The translations under genes were made by a program, and so were the position numbers. From positions 186,001 through 250,000 of the forward strand of contig NC_091973.1 of assembly GCF_036711975.1 (NCBI RefSeq): a stretch of DNA of 64,000 bases. Direction: 5' to 3'. This stretch comes from Onthophagus taurus. Its lineage: Eukaryota; Arthropoda; Insecta; Coleoptera; Scarabaeidae. Below are positions 24,971 to 39,610 of the stretch, in pieces. Position 1 is the first letter of the stretch. Each line of letters starts with the position of its first letter. Below the pieces are notes generated by a model, which had not been told where the DNA came from, searched no databases, and saw only the letters and a program-made list of their open reading frames with translations.

Positions 24971-26386
24971 TTTTTTTTATTATATACTTTGTTATACTTA
25001 ACTGTTTTTTATTAATAAAAGCAATAAATTTTCATTTTTTAATAAACTAATAATTTCTAATAGCTTAAAATTAATACTCAAAAATCGCAAAATCTATTTT
25101 TTATAGGTAAAATAAAAGAATAAATTAAATAAACGCGTTTTATTAACAACTTAAATAACTCAAAATATAATAAAAATTATGAACGAAAATTACATTAAAA
25201 AAGTAAACGATTCTTTACGGATTACGAAAAATTCCAATCAAAGGGAAACCTAAAAATAAACTCAAATTAAAATTTGAACTAAATGGTTTTTGTGATTTCT
25301 GATAGTTTTTATAACCACTTTTTGGTTACGTTATAAAAACCATTGGAGACCTCAAAAACTTGATGAAAAAAGTTTTAACTTACGAAATATCTTGATGAGT
25401 AACTCTGTAAATCTATATAAAACGAAGAAACTGCGCAACAAAACTTACAAACTATACAAATAATCTGGACGCTATTACTAAGTAATACTGTACCTTATTT
25501 TGGTTCTGAAAAAGGATATAAAAAAAAATAATAAGTTAAATGAAAAAAAAATGGTTCAAAAACTACTATTCGAAAAAAACAGATTGTTTTGTCGAACTGA
25601 ATTTTATTAAACCCAAAATTTTTGTTTACAAAATAACAAAAGAATCCTACTACCACTTTTTTTAATGAAAATTGATGGGAATTCTTATCATAAAATGTTT
25701 ATAGTTAATAAGGTGAAGTTCTAATTAAAAGTTGTTGATTATCTTGCGAAGACGTGAATACTTCACCCCTTTAACTAATCAAATTTTTTGAAAGTCCATT
25801 TATAAAAAAAAACTGTAAGATACAATGAGTTTTTTTTTTGTTTAACATAAAACAGGGCAAAACAAGTATACCATTTTCATAAATCGGCCAAAGGAAAGAA
25901 AATAAAGAAGATGACGGGATATTATAGGTTGGTTTATATTAATTTGACGTCTATACAAAAATTGGCGACTTATCAAATAGGAAAAATCGTGTATGTTACA
26001 GCTCGTCTTTCAGCCTACGATCTCTTTCATTTACCTAAGTTTCAATTTTTTGGACCATTTGAAAATCTCCGCCGGAATGACCAAGCGCGAGATCATCAAA
26101 CGATTCGTTTTTTTTTTATATACTTGTTTCGATTTTTATATATTTTTTTTGTCGAAAAAATTTTGCGATTTTTTTTATTTTATAATTCTTTTTATAACTG
26201 TGTATATGGGAAATACCTAGGCGATAGTATACCTACTAGACAAATAATTGAAAAAATTTCATACCTTTGACTTGCCTTGGCGATGAAATATTCTTTTAAA
26301 AATCATTTCATTTTAAATTCGCAATGAAACCGGAGAAAAAGGTGAGGAGGAGGAGGAGTTTTATTTTTTAAATTTAATTTTTTTAA
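24971..26386. other. Convergent 3' flanks of the ligase and Pabp genes
   Basis: AATAAA signals at about 25013-25027 fit the ligase transcript. The remainder probably includes the long Pabp 3' UTR, which is very AT-rich. A stem-loop (GTTTTTATAAC and GTTATAAAAAC) lies near 25305-25341. The open frames near 25911-26270 on the + strand are low-complexity and not convincing. Confidence 0.5.
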
Positions 26387-28464
<2,078 letters not shown>

Positions 28465-28539
28465 TCACAACTTACGGATTTCCACAATACACAGTTTTAA
28501 ACTAGGTACAAATAGAAAAACATATGAAACTCAATAGCA

Positions 28540-28660
28540 TAACCGATAGTTGATTATTTTAAGTTTTATGATTTGTTTTGCGATTTTTTTGTGTTTTTAT
28601 ATAGATTTTAAAATTTTTTTTGTATTTTTATAAGAGTTAATTCACTTTTTTTTTGGTGGG
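28540..28660 (-). promoter_or_regulatory. A-rich tract upstream of Pabp, possible autoregulatory site
   Basis: On the Pabp strand this stretch, 100-220 bases before the ATG, is dominated by runs of A (for example a run of nine near 28650, then AAAAACACAAAAAAATCGC). PABP is known in vertebrates to repress its own mRNA by binding an A-rich element in the 5' UTR. That this stretch lies in the transcript and is unspliced is inference. Confidence 0.45.
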
Positions 28661-29565
28661 TTGTGAAACCCTTGTGGAACACAACCACACACGCACACAA
28701 CTACTCAATGAAATGGGATGACAGGCACGTTGGCGTCTTATATCTACTAAGCGGAAGTGACTACGCCGCCATTTCCAGTGACAACTAACACCGGGTCACA
28801 ACAATTTCCGCACTATACTTTTCGCACAACATAAATTAATTAAAAACAGATTCATTAACCAAACAATTATGGCCCACCAATTACCATTAATTACGTTCCC
28901 TTCCCGAGTAATGCGATTAGAAAGTTTAAATCAAAAACAAAATGGCCGCCCTCATAATATTACTACGCCTTCCGGCTGTTGCAAACTCCTGATATGAAAA
29001 AAATTACGTAGGATATCAATGCGACACTATTATCAAAGACGCAATTTCGCGACAAATCGCGATTATTGTTCAACGTTTTTATATTTCGCATTTTTTTTTG
29101 AGTCATCATTCTTTCATGTTTTATTTCATTTTATGTCGAAATCCATTCTTTGTTCCCATACTTTATAAGCTAACATTTCCATTAAATTAGATATCACCTA
29201 AATAATCTCGCCTTATATTTGTTATTATTTAAACAATCGATAGCAAAATTTAAATTTGAATTGTCAAGTGGTTCACCGAGTTGCCGTTAGATGGCGACGC
29301 GGCATCAAGGTTATTTAAACTTTAAATTAATCAAAACGAATTTATTAAAAACCATGAAAAGTTAAATTTAAATCGATTAATTTAAATTTAATAATAAAAA
29401 GTAATATGTTATGGTCTTAATAATCTAAGAAGAATTAATTCATTTAAAATAATTCTTAATTTAAAAAAAAATCATGTAAAGTATATAGAACAAAAAGAAA
29501 ACTTATTTTAATAGTTTTGTCGTTTATAAAATTGTGTAGGTTCGCGAAGAAATCGCAAAGAAATA
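28661..29565. other. Probable Pabp promoter and upstream sequence
   Basis: The less AT-rich patch at about 28670-28800 (with CGCCGCCATTTCC) is the likely promoter. A second GC-richer patch with ATGGCCGCCC lies near 28942, and GATGGCGACGCGG near 29290. No gene is visible. Confidence 0.4.
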
Positions 29566-30891
29566 CAGTGGCGGACAAAAGTCTACATACAGCATTGAAT
29601 TATGAGGTTTTTGGACAACGTAATAAGATGACAGAAAATAAACACAAATCACTCAACAGCTACATACTAAAAATTCAACAAATAATACAAAAATTAGTAG
29701 TAGTAGTTACATATACAGCAGTTTTTAAGTAAAAATAAATTATTAGGTCTATGTGACGACAGTTTTTAAAACTCAATATTTCCTTGGCCCCCCATGAACT
29801 TCTATAACAGCATAGAGGCGTCGTGGCAGTGAAGCAACTAAGTTTGTTCTCTTCTGCTGTTATTTCAGCTCAAGATTCGACTAACGCAGATTTCAGTGTT
29901 TTCGCATCTTACGTTCCTAAAACTCCCAAACATGCTCGATTGGATTCAAATCCCGACTCTGAGGAGGTGTATTCAACTGCCTGGGTGCATAATATAGCAA
30001 CCAATGTTTGATAAGGTTTGCGGTATGCTCGACGGCTTCAAGTTTTGTTCAAAAATAGTTTTATATTTATACAGATCCATAATTCCATCAATGAATGTCA
30101 GTTTTCCTACACCAGATGCTGCTACCGCTTCCCAAACCATGACACTTCCTCCGCCGTTGGTACCACATTTTTCAACTCCATCTGTTGCCATGTTTCGTTT
30201 CCTCAAAATTTTTGTCCGACCATCACTTCCAAAAAGGTTGTATTTCGAATCGTTTCGAATCAGAAATTCATTCCCCTGTCGTCATGAGATTGAGCAAATT
30301 CTAGTCGAAGACGGCGATTCCTTTCTGAAATCAGCGGTTTTCTTCCGGGTGTCCTGCTGAAAAATCGATTATCGCGGTTCTTGGATGTACAGACTTATTA
30401 GATAGAGCCGCAATGTGGTTGGCTAATTTTGGTACGCTAACTCTAGGGTTTTTGCTCACTTCTTTTAATATGGAGCTAATATCTCTTTGGCCGGCCTGTA
30501 CGAACTTTGCTAGCGAATAAATCAGTTTCATTGTTGACGATGATCTGGACTGTTGCTCGACTTAGATTTACAATTTTGGCTTTCTACTTTCTAATTTTAA
30601 CAGAAATTTCTTGTGCACAGTGACGAAACACAAACTAAATACTAATAACTAGATCCGTAATCCCTACTGAATTAAGAAAAAAAATGTAATGCCAGCTACT
30701 TTATGCAACTCCTACTTGATTTCTTTAACTCAAGTGCATTGTATGTTGATTTTTGTCGTGTTAGTTTTTGTATTGTTTGTTGAATTAAGTAATATCTCTA
30801 ATCACACTGTAATACTACTTTTCTATTATCTTATTATGTTTTACAAAAACCTCATAATTCAATGCTGTATGTAGACTTTTGTCCGTCTCTG
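29566..30891 (-). mobile_element. Tc1-like DNA transposon, complete ends, dead transposase
   Basis: Terminal inverted repeats of about 48 bases start CAGTGGCGGACAAAAGTCTA at 29566 and mirror the right end, which stops at 30891 with TTTTGTCCGTCTCTG. TA dinucleotides flank both ends (29564-29565 and 30892-30893), as expected for Tc1/mariner target duplication. Total length is 1326 bp. The arms match at nearly every position, so the insertion is not very old, although the coding part is broken. Confidence 0.92.
29773..30531 (-). pseudogene. Frameshifted Tc1-family transposase
   Basis: Starting from the Met at 30531, the frame opens with a helix-turn-helix-like segment and continues as SAGHPEENR before a stop. 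The following pieces lie in shifted frames: RRLRLE, then YNLFGSDGRT, then GGGSVMVWEAVAASGVGKLT with FIDGIMDLYKY, then SRDLNPIEHVWEF and finally LPRRLYAVIEVHGGPRKY. These are the Tc1 landmarks in order, including the D-L-N-P-I-E part of the catalytic triad. The span of about 250 codons is shorter than the usual 340, so internal deletion is likely along with frameshifts. It cannot encode an active enzyme. Confidence 0.88.
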
Positions 30892-31715
30892 TAGGTAGAA
30901 ATTGCCGTGGCTTAGAGTTAAGCGCCTGCGTTGAGTTGTATAATACTACCTCGGTTTTAGTCGATGTATACGGCAGTCATCTTACATTCGCCGTTGAGTT
31001 AGCGCGGGTACCGTGCAAAAGAAAGTTTTCGATATCAAAAAAAAATAGATATACATTCGCGTTTAGTGTGCGTTGTACTAAAAGATGTGGTACCCTGGCG
31101 ACGAAATCACTAAATAAATCCCGATCGTAAGTAAACTAACAAACAATATTCGCCTTTCAGTAAGTAAGGGCTTTTAAACTCTTTTTAACATTTCCTTTTT
31201 TTGTCGTTGTTAATTTATTCGCGATCAAATACTCAAAGAATTTACTTCTTTGTACAAATAAAAAAAAATATTTAATAAAAATTTAATTATTTTTTTGTTT
31301 CGTCTTAAAATAGTTACGGGTACTGAACTAGTTTCGCTGAATAAAAAACTGATACGGGTTTAAACAGGAAGTTTCACATTGGACGACGGGGTAATTTCGA
31401 ACACGTCCTCCTGTGCGAAAACCCCATCTCTTCAATTTGCAACTTTTCGCGGCTCTAATATCACGGTTTAATTTAAAGGCCGCTTCTCATTGCTATTTCA
31501 TCGAAGAAAATGAAACTTCTCAATGAAGCTTAATCGATCTCGCGTAATCGAAAATCACAATTTTAGTTTTGAAAAAAAACTTTTCTTAAGAAATGAAGTT
31601 TTCTTTTATAAATTAATAGTTATTAAGTATCTGAAAATTTCTCGCACGATGAATTATTATGGAAATGTGGGAGCAAAATAATTGTTAAAATTTTCAATAT
31701 TCCGCCATTTTGATT

Positions 31716-32145
31716 AATGCATAAATTAATCTTCCAGGAATAATTAAATAAGTTTAAAAATTAATGTTGGTAAACCTAAAAGCAACCTAACCCCAATGCA
31801 AATTAATAAAATGAACCCAATCCAACCTCAATGCAAATTTATCAAATCTCAAAGCAAGTCAACCACGCAGTAATTCATCTCCAAAAGAATCAACCTCCAA
31901 GTATTGTTTGTCATTCTTGGGGCGCCCGAGGTTTTCGAAGTCGGCCGAGATTATTTCTTCCATAAACTACAAGCAGGGTAAACTTGGTTTCACGGTCTGA
32001 ATCTCGAGTGATACCATTAACAACTTGTAAAACTACTAATTCACCAAATTTTCATATTTTCGAGAGCAAAAGTGAAAGAGAGCTCGTTTGCCATATTGAG
32101 TTATGCATAAATTAATCTCCCAGGAATAATTAAATAAGTTCAAAA
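31716..32145. repeat. Diverged direct repeat pair
   Basis: ATGCATAAATTAATCTTCCA with GGAATAATTAAATAAGTT occurs at 31719-31757 and again at about 32104-32142 with few changes. Related strings (AAATCTCAAAGCAAGTCAAC; AAATCCCAAAGCAACTCAAC) recur near 31842 and 32617. Confidence 0.6.
31900..32040. repeat. Fold-back repeat of the GGCCGACGTC family, third copy
   Basis: GAAGTCGGCCGAGATTATTT, TCTTCCATAAACTACAAGCA and ATACCATTAACAACTTGT match the filamin intron copy at 12367-12485. The copy sits between the two halves of the direct repeat at 31716-32145. Confidence 0.65.
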
Positions 32146-32656
32146 ATTCCATGTTGTTCAACATCTTCCATGTCTTTTGTGGCATCCCTCGTCCTCTAAA
32201 TTAAGTTGGCAGTTTCGCGAGTTTACCATCCTCATCATGCTATCCAGCTCGTGATTCATCCTGATTCTCCAGCTACCGTCTTCCTGGGTTCCTCAAGCTT
32301 CTCCTAAAACACTCTCAGCGTGACCTCCTTTTTGCGTCATCGACCACGTTCCTAAGTTATTACAGGTCTTATTTGCGTTTTATATATTTTAAACTTGGTC
32401 TTAAACCTTCTTCCGCGATTCATCAAAGTGCTCCAAATGAATTCTTATTCTGTGAGAATATTCTTAGCTTAACAGACACATCGCCTTTAAGGAATGGGGA
32501 TGCGCTAAACAACACGATAAAGTCCAATACTCGTTGGAACACTTGATTAAGCTTTATGTCTGCGAAGATGATTCTGCAAACCTGAAAGCAACCCATCCTC
32601 AAAGGAAATTAATCAAATCCCAAAGCAACTCAACCATGAAGCAACCCATCTCCAAA

Positions 32657-32687
32657 TCTCTCTCTCTCTCTCTAGAGAGAGAGTAGA
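32657..32687. repeat. CT/AG microsatellite
   Basis: A run of TC repeats turns into AG repeats through the palindrome TCTAGA, forming a perfect short inverted repeat. Confidence 0.85.
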
Positions 32688-33364
32688 GAATATATATAAT
32701 TTTTTTTTCGATATAAAACATTCTAGTAATGACAATTTTCTTAAAAAGGAAACCGTAGAAAGTCATGGAAAAGTTAAAACGTGATCAGGGCGTTGATTCG
32801 TAACCCAGAATTGATTTGTGTTTGTAGAGCAATTAGTTGAAACGACGGGAAATGTCGATGACGAATTTGGATAAGATTAAGTGTAGAAAATGTAAAGTTT
32901 GTGAAAATGATTTTACTTGAAACATTTCCTTTGTAATATGAATCCACAATGTATGGATCATTTCACGGTTCGTTTAATTCTCTATTTCATTTTCTTTAAT
33001 GACGTGATATTTTTCTTCCTGGATCTTAATATTCGTTTTCGTTTTCACTTTTTCATTTACTCTTCACGTTAACTGTCTTATATATATATAAGAAATGGTG
33101 CATATATTTCATGACTATTTCATGGTTCGTTTAGTTCCGTTCGTTTCATTTTCAACAATAACGCTAAATAAAAAGAATAGTTTTATTCTTTTAGCGTTAA
33201 TAACTTTCACTCTTTGTGTATCTGTGTGTTTTCTCGGGTGGTCGATTATGAAAAGATTTGATGTCCCACCGCCTTTAATAAATAAAATAAAACAAATCGA
33301 AAGTATAAGTCGCTTTCTATCGATGAGCGCACCTCGATAACTCTTCCAACGGTTGCTTTCTAAT

Positions 33365-33405
33365 TATATAAGCACCGCGGTCGAAGTTCTCCATTCTGTG
33401 TATTT
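33365..33405 (+). promoter_or_regulatory. Possible TATA-type core promoter
   Basis: TATATAAG at 33365-33372 is followed about 27 bases later by the initiator-like CCATTCTGTG in a locally GC-richer stretch. It could drive a non-coding first exon of the PDZ gene 3 kb downstream, but no donor links them. Confidence 0.25.
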
Positions 33406-35688
33406 AGCGAAAACAACGTCCTCGACGAAACAAAGAATATAAAGGAACCTTATCATTACGTTTGTTATGCATATATGTTTGATTTGTTAAACAACGATCG
33501 CGATTAAAGTGTAGTCAAGAAGTCGTTACTCGAAAACGACCACAATCAGGAAATGCACTCCGAGTTTAGAGTTCGGAAGAAGGATTTAATAACCAACATG
33601 AAATTCTAAACTAAAACCAATGTAATTGAATCTTAAAATCAACTCATTTGATTTTGAGGAATTTTGTTTTAATTTTTTATTTTGAATTTCGTTAATAGGT
33701 AATTAAATATTTGTTAGTATGAATCGACCTGATTGAAAGTGCAGAGTTAGACGATTGCCCAACAAAACGCGTTCTAAACATAATATAACGGTTAAGGTAT
33801 TTACCATTGAAGGTTTATAAATGAAATGTTTAAAGAGAAAGTCGCATACCTCTTCGCGTATATGTAAGTACTATAAGAACCTGAAGTCGTGGCAATTTCA
33901 TTCTATTTTCCGATCGTTTTTCCTTCTGGTTCGTCGTTTTGTCCGCGCGTTTCGCTTCGGGCTTGCGATACTTTTCTGGTTAATTTACGATATTATCTCG
34001 GCAAGACCAGGTGTAATAATAGCGCTCGATTCCGTTAGTATTCATGCACCAATAACAACGCGATTTCTGTTATTAACCGTTGCTCCGGAGCGTTGTACTA
34101 TTACTATTTATCCGACAATTAATTTGTGACAATTAACAAAATTAAATGATTAAAATAACACAAGACTCCGTTGGGATTTCTTCGAAATTTTTACCGGAAA
34201 TTCCATTCTGTTTGGCATAACTTTTTCTCTTGGAATTCGTACGACATCACCGAGATTTTCGATGTTACAAATTCTCACAAAGTCTCTTCACAATGACTTG
34301 AAAACTAATAAGGCAGGATTTACACCTTACTAAAAACTTGTAAGGATACCTCTGTTTTACGAGTTTCAACGAGCTTACATTTTATATTAGGCAAAAGGTA
34401 ATAATCGTACTAATTACTTTTCTTTCGGTGGCGTTAATTTTTTTTAACGTCTAATGTCCCCTCATTAAACTCAAAATAATCTGTCTCTGACGATTTAACA
34501 TAAAAAAAGGAAAAATTTCAAACGAACAAAAAGAAAAAGAAACCCCTCAGCGGTAGGATCTCTCGTAGTTCTTGGTCCTTGACGTTAGCTGTGAGTCATT
34601 TTAAAGATATGCATGGGACGGACAGAGAGGGAAAAGACGAAGTGGACGTCGTCTAGCGAAAAAAAAGTGAAGAATACAAAAAAATAAATCAGAAAAAGAG
34701 AACTAATTTAAAGTTACTATGTTGGAAAAAAACATTAAAATGTAATTAAAAGTTTCTTATCGAAAAAAACGATCGGTTCTTCCAAGTAACCGTTTCTCGC
34801 CGCGTCCTTGCAAATGCCATCGAGAGTGAAATCCGAGATGATATGACTGAAAAGAGCCGCAGGCTTAATATGACATAACTCGCGTGAATATACGGTCTTT
34901 ATTTTTTTTTTATTTATTTTTTTTTTTTCGAACCCAATTTCGTTTACGTAACGCGTTCATTCTCGAACTTTTTCGTAATTGGTTTTTGTAAACCGGGACC
35001 CATGTAATTCGTATGCACATTTCGTTGAAGAAAAGAACCGTTGTTACCTCGAAACAACAAGACATCAACCTATTAGGTTGCTACATTTTCTTGCTTACAA
35101 TTCAATAAATATTATTAAGTATAATTTGATTATAAATGAATTCTTAATTTTCTTTTTTGATGTAAGGAAAAAATAAAATAGGAAACGTTCTACGGGATAA
35201 TTGGAGTAAACTAATTACGGCTGAAAGGAGCGGTGAGAACGCATAAAGTTATTATAGGAGCGTAACGGTAACAAGAAGACGCGATACATGTGTCAATTTT
35301 ATTCCATCGCCGAGATCTCGATTCGGAATCACATGCGAAACTCTCTCGTCATTAAAAAAACAATGCTCGTGTTTTGCAAAACCACCATTGTTTTGCAATA
35401 AAAGAATACATTTTTTTAATAACCATTTTTCGATCGAACCAAAACGAAAATTTCAACTTCTCGGAGAAAAGAATTCTTTTTAATTTCGACCTTGACGTCG
35501 TTGACCTTGTCTTTTATATTAATAACTGCATATACTTATATTTATCGGTTGATGTAAGTTGAAAGTACGTTCTGAGATGCGTAAAACGTTCCGGTAATAT
35601 ACAGGTCGATATACACGTAATTTTTTTTGCCAGCAACTAAATGGCATCTATTACGGGTAAGTGCAGAATGTGTTCCAGCCAGACTTAC

Positions 35689-35795
35689 CAGCTTACTGCG
35701 GTCCACGCGACGTTCTTCCTTCCAACTACCGGGCTTCGGCCTCTGGAGATACACGCTGTTCGAAATGATCACCTTCGTTTTTAGACTTTTAAAAC
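35689..35795 (-). CDS. Isolated exon-like stretch, unknown protein
   Basis: On the minus strand an acceptor (TTTATTTCCAG) is followed by 107 bases: two phase bases plus 35 sense codons, then a strong donor (CTG|GTAAGT). The peptide reads FKSLKTKVIISNSVYLQRPK, then PGSWKEERRVDRSKL. Base composition is much richer in GC than the surroundings, like other exons here. I do not recognise the protein and found no neighbouring exon on this strand. It might belong to a gene with long introns that spans the region, or be a chance frame in a conserved regulatory element. Confidence 0.3.
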
Positions 35796-35919
35796 CTGGA
35801 AATAAACAAGATTCTTAAAATGAAGAGTTTTCATTCATTTATTTGATATTATATATAATTTATTTATCGTTTCCACAGTTAATAATTAAAATTTACGAAT
35901 TAAAAATTATTTATAGACA

Positions 35920-36096
35920 CAGTGTCCGCCAAAAAGTTAGCAACACCCTGTTTTCTGAAATCTTTAAGCTTCAATTTCACATACATATCATATCGTATTG
36001 TTTCAAAATTTCGTTTTATTTTTGATATATAAATTTAATTTCCTTAAAATATAAACAAAATATCACAAGATGTAGCTGACTTTTTGGCGGACACTA
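35920..36096. mobile_element. MITE-like element with CAGTGTCCGCC termini
   Basis: CAGTGTCCGCCAAAAAGTTA on the left is mirrored by GACTTTTTGGCGGACACT on the right. The interior (CTTCAATTTCACATACATAT) matches the element in the filamin intron at 3867-4143. No transposase is present. Confidence 0.7.
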
Positions 36097-36404
36097 TATA
36101 AATATAAGAAAAATCTTTTATGGATATATAATATATATGTATAATCTTTTAAATTAGAAATTAAAATCTGTTGATTTAAAAATTTCGTAACCTTTCTGTT
36201 TGGTGAGCTATTTATTGATTTACAGCAATTATATTGACCGATAAACTCGAAAATTCTGCTTCTCGACCAGAAGTGGATATCCTTGAAGAGTTGAACTTTC
36301 ATCATTTTTCGATCCAAACCCTTACGTTGCGATTTGCTTTTGAAACTTGTGTACGCACAGTAATATTGAGCGAGTAAAATTTTAAAATCATTTTTTTTAG
36401 GAAA

Positions 36405-39017
36405 ATGCGTTGGTTTCGAAAGCAAGGAGATTCACCTCGACTACTAAGTTTATCCCCGCTGCGAGCTGAATCACCACGACGTGAATTTCAATTACCGAAC
36501 ACCAACGAAATTTTAGATGGAAGCATCAAATCAACGACTTCTCATCGATCAAGAATAGGTAAGATAAAAAAAATGTATGAATTCAAGTATTACGTTTATA
36601 TTAATTTATTTTAGGAGCATGGACAAGGCATCAAAGTTCAAAAAACGATAAAAACTGTTATAATGTCGAGGAGAGTGTGATAATCGTCGAAAAAAACGAT
36701 AAAAAACGAAACAAGTCTCAATCACGAACCAAATCCACCGATCATTACACCAGGGAAAAACGAAATCCTTTATTAGACAAAGTAAAACATACAAGACTAT
36801 CATGTTTTAGAACGGCTTCAAATGCTTCGCAATCACAGGGTGAGATGCCTTCGACATCTCAAAGTGATATGAATTTAAGTGATCAATTAATAGCTCAAAG
36901 TACAGATCTTCTCGATGAAAGTTTTGGGGAACTTATTTCGAGTCAAAATTATGACAGCCTTCCAAGGACTTCCTGTTTCAGCGCGAAATTACGAGCAATG
37001 TCCGAAAAATATTTACATTCCTCCACAAATAAGTTCCTTGCTAAATTGTATAAAACTTCCGATGGCCCCATTGGAGAATCGACTCCAAATAAAATGACTA
37101 AGAGAAAGTCGGTTCGGGCGAGATTAAGAAGTTTTTCGTATGGAGCTTTACCTGGTATCGAGGAATTCCAGAAAAAACACAATCCTCTTTATGATGACGA
37201 TACAACTTTGGATCGCGAAGATGAAGAAGAACACGATGATCACGTTCTTTTGTTGGACGGTGAAGACACCGATAGTGGAATATTAGTAAACGATTCATCT
37301 TCATCGTCCGTTTTAGAAAGCGATAGTTTTCGATGCGGAAGTTCGTCTTCCATACAAAATACTTGTTTTGATCTTGATCGATCTCAGAGAGCTTTTTCTT
37401 TAGATAGAAAAGATTTTTCACCGCCGGCTTTACCGGCGAAGTCTTCCAAAAGAAAATCAACCGTTGTTGTTGTCAGTTTAGTTAAAACTTTACCAGATGA
37501 AGAACTTGGAATTTTTATTTCTAAAAATTCATCTTCCGATGCTGGTGGTTATCTTGTTGCTCATATTGTTGAAGGAGGAGTTGCTCATCGGTAAATATTA
37601 CAATTTTATTGTTCTATTATTTAATTATTTTTTGCAGAGACGGTACTTTATCCATTGGAGATGAAATAACAATAATAAATGGTAGACACCTTTCAAATTT
37701 AGGAGTTGTAGAAGCTATGCAATGTCTGAGTACTCAAACATTAACGGTAGATATTGTGATATCACGGTCATTAGGACAATCAAATTTTCAACAAAGGGCT
37801 TTGAAACGAATGCAAGAAAGTTCCGTAGATTACGAAAACACGTCCCCATTAAAAAGTTCGTTTCAAGTGGCGTCGTTTTCTAGCCCTTTATCCAGAAGAC
37901 AACATTTCTTCCAAAAGAACAGCGCAAGCCATAGTAGCCATAATAAAATGTTTAGGAAAGCGGGCACCCAAAAGAACTGCGAAACCCCATTTCCATACAA
38001 TTCATTGCAACTCTTAGAGTATTCTTCGAAACTTCAAGTATACTGCGATAAGAGCGAAGAGAAAATTTGCGAAACAGAACGAAATAAGACTGGTTTTGAC
38101 GAATTAAACGCTACAACGAATTTTTGTACGCTTCCTAGAAGACCTAGATCGACGTTGTGTACGTTTCAAACAGTAATTCTTGAAAAGGGGCCTGGCAAAA
38201 AGAGTCTTGGGTTCACGATTGTGGGAGGACGAGATTCCCCCAAAGGCGCTTTAGGGATTTTTATTAAAACTATTTTGGCTAATGGCCAAGCTGCTGATGA
38301 TGGAAGATTAAAAGCGGGTAAAGTCTAAATTCTTTGTAATTTTTTTTTAAATAAATAATTATAATTAATAAACAATATATATGTATATATAGATACGCAT
38401 CATAATTAATTCCAATTAGAGAGATATATCGTCATGAGCCAAAACACGTCGATTTTTTTTATTAGCCCAAATAGTAAAATGGATGATTTCATGGCACTTC
38501 ATTTAGAGAATTGAATAGCGTTTGAAGTTTGTGTGCGGTTATACCTTTAAAAATCCTGTTCAACGGTGTAGCTAAGTAACGCCTAACCCCAAAGTGACCT
38601 TAGTTAAATTAAAAAGATTCTACATTGTGTTATCACACACAATTTGTTATATTAAAGCTCAAGACGATATCATCTCGAACCGTTTTCAAATTAGACCATA
38701 AGTCTCATAAACGTCATAACACGGACTTTATATATAAATATATATATAATATAAAATTAATATATAGGTGATGAAATATTGGCAGTAAACGGTCAAGTAT
38801 GTCATGATATATCCCACGCAGAAGCCGTCAACCTTTTTAAAAGCGTTAAAACCGGACCTATAGCGTTGCACGTGTGCAGGAGGATGAAGTCGAAGCAATC
38901 GTGAGTTATTTTTTAATTTAAAATAAATTTTCCTAATACATATGTATGTTTAATTTTAGGTCCGTCAAAGCAAAGTCATGTACAGATCTGATACAATCAG
39001 CAAACAGCGAAGGTTGA
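36405..39017 (+). CDS. Protein with two PDZ domains, PDZD2/IL16-like
   Basis: Five exons from the Met at 36405: 36405-36558, 36615-37590, 37638-38317, 38768-38900 and 38960-39017, giving 666 residues. An acceptor (TTTTTTTTAG) lies just before the ATG, so non-coding or further coding exons upstream are likely. The first half is Ser/Lys/Asp-rich and disordered-looking. PDZ 1 (about residues 309-395) has the carboxylate loop as ELGIFISKN and contains [22 protein letters not shown] 2 (near the C-terminus) has [20 protein letters not shown] and [19 protein letters not shown]. The tail ends [13 protein letters not shown]. The paired C-terminal PDZ layout resembles PDZD2 and pro-interleukin-16, which act as scaffolds; this assignment is tentative. 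Confidence 0.8.
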
Positions 39018-39396
39018 TGATCGATGAATTTCCCGTCCGATTATGACATATTTAGCTCAATGTCGCCAAATATTTATTATTAGGTTATTTATTATAAGAT
39101 GTACAGAAATTGTATATTATGGATACAAATATAAAACATTTTTTTAAACTATAAATTTGTTTTTTTTGTGTTGAGTATTGATTTGTTAATACGAAGTGTA
39201 TTTATTGATTTTTACGATTTTAAATATTTTTTTTAGTAAATTATTTTAATAGAAAACTTAATATTTAGTTCATCCTAAAAAAATACAAGTTTAAATATTA
39301 AAAAATATATATAGATATATATTTATATATATATATATGTGTGTGTGAACGTGTGGGTTGGGTGAATATATAACAGCAAAAATATATATTGCAATA

Positions 39397-39610
39397 ATGG
39401 TGTTTTATTTGTGTTTTAATACGGATTGCATGAAGGGTGGGGGTTTATTGATTTTAGTTTGTCTTTCTCTATTAGGGGTGGGTATGGCGGGAATAACGTA
39501 CACGTGTATTTTGACGGATGTCAAAGAGGAAATAATAAATTACGACGTTTCCAAAGATCGCACGATTTTCGAGAACATCTTGATCGCAAAATCAAACTTC
39601 ATTCTACAAG
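39397..39610 (+). CDS. Orphan first exon of a membrane protein
   Basis: A Met at 39397 opens 71 codons that end at a consensus donor (CTACAAG|GTAAGC) with one spare base. The peptide (starts MVFYLCFNTDCMKGGG) has one strong hydrophobic helix (LLILVCLSLLGVGMAGITYT) followed by a charged segment (DVKEEIINYDVSKDRTIFEN). I found no following exon before the zinc-finger gene 260 bases downstream. Base composition and codon use look coding. It may be the start of a gene whose remaining exons lie beyond the zinc-finger gene, or a relic. Confidence 0.35.

Larger units (their letters stand above)
30894..36400. other. Gene-poor region between Tc1 element and PDZ gene
   Basis: No clear gene. Separate entries cover the direct repeats, fold-back repeat, MITE, core-promoter-like site and one isolated exon-like stretch on the minus strand. 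Less AT-rich patches at about 33890-34110 and 34560-34650 could be regulatory DNA. The open frame at 33821-34129 (+) has no recognisable domain. Confidence 0.4.

Noticed and set aside
29517-29732. Plus-strand open frame across the left end of the Tc1-like element
   Set aside because: It is only the terminal repeat and flanking DNA read through; the transposase is on the minus strand.
33821-34129. 102-codon open frame on the plus strand
   Set aside because: Composition is basic and low-complexity with no domain; no signal that it is translated.
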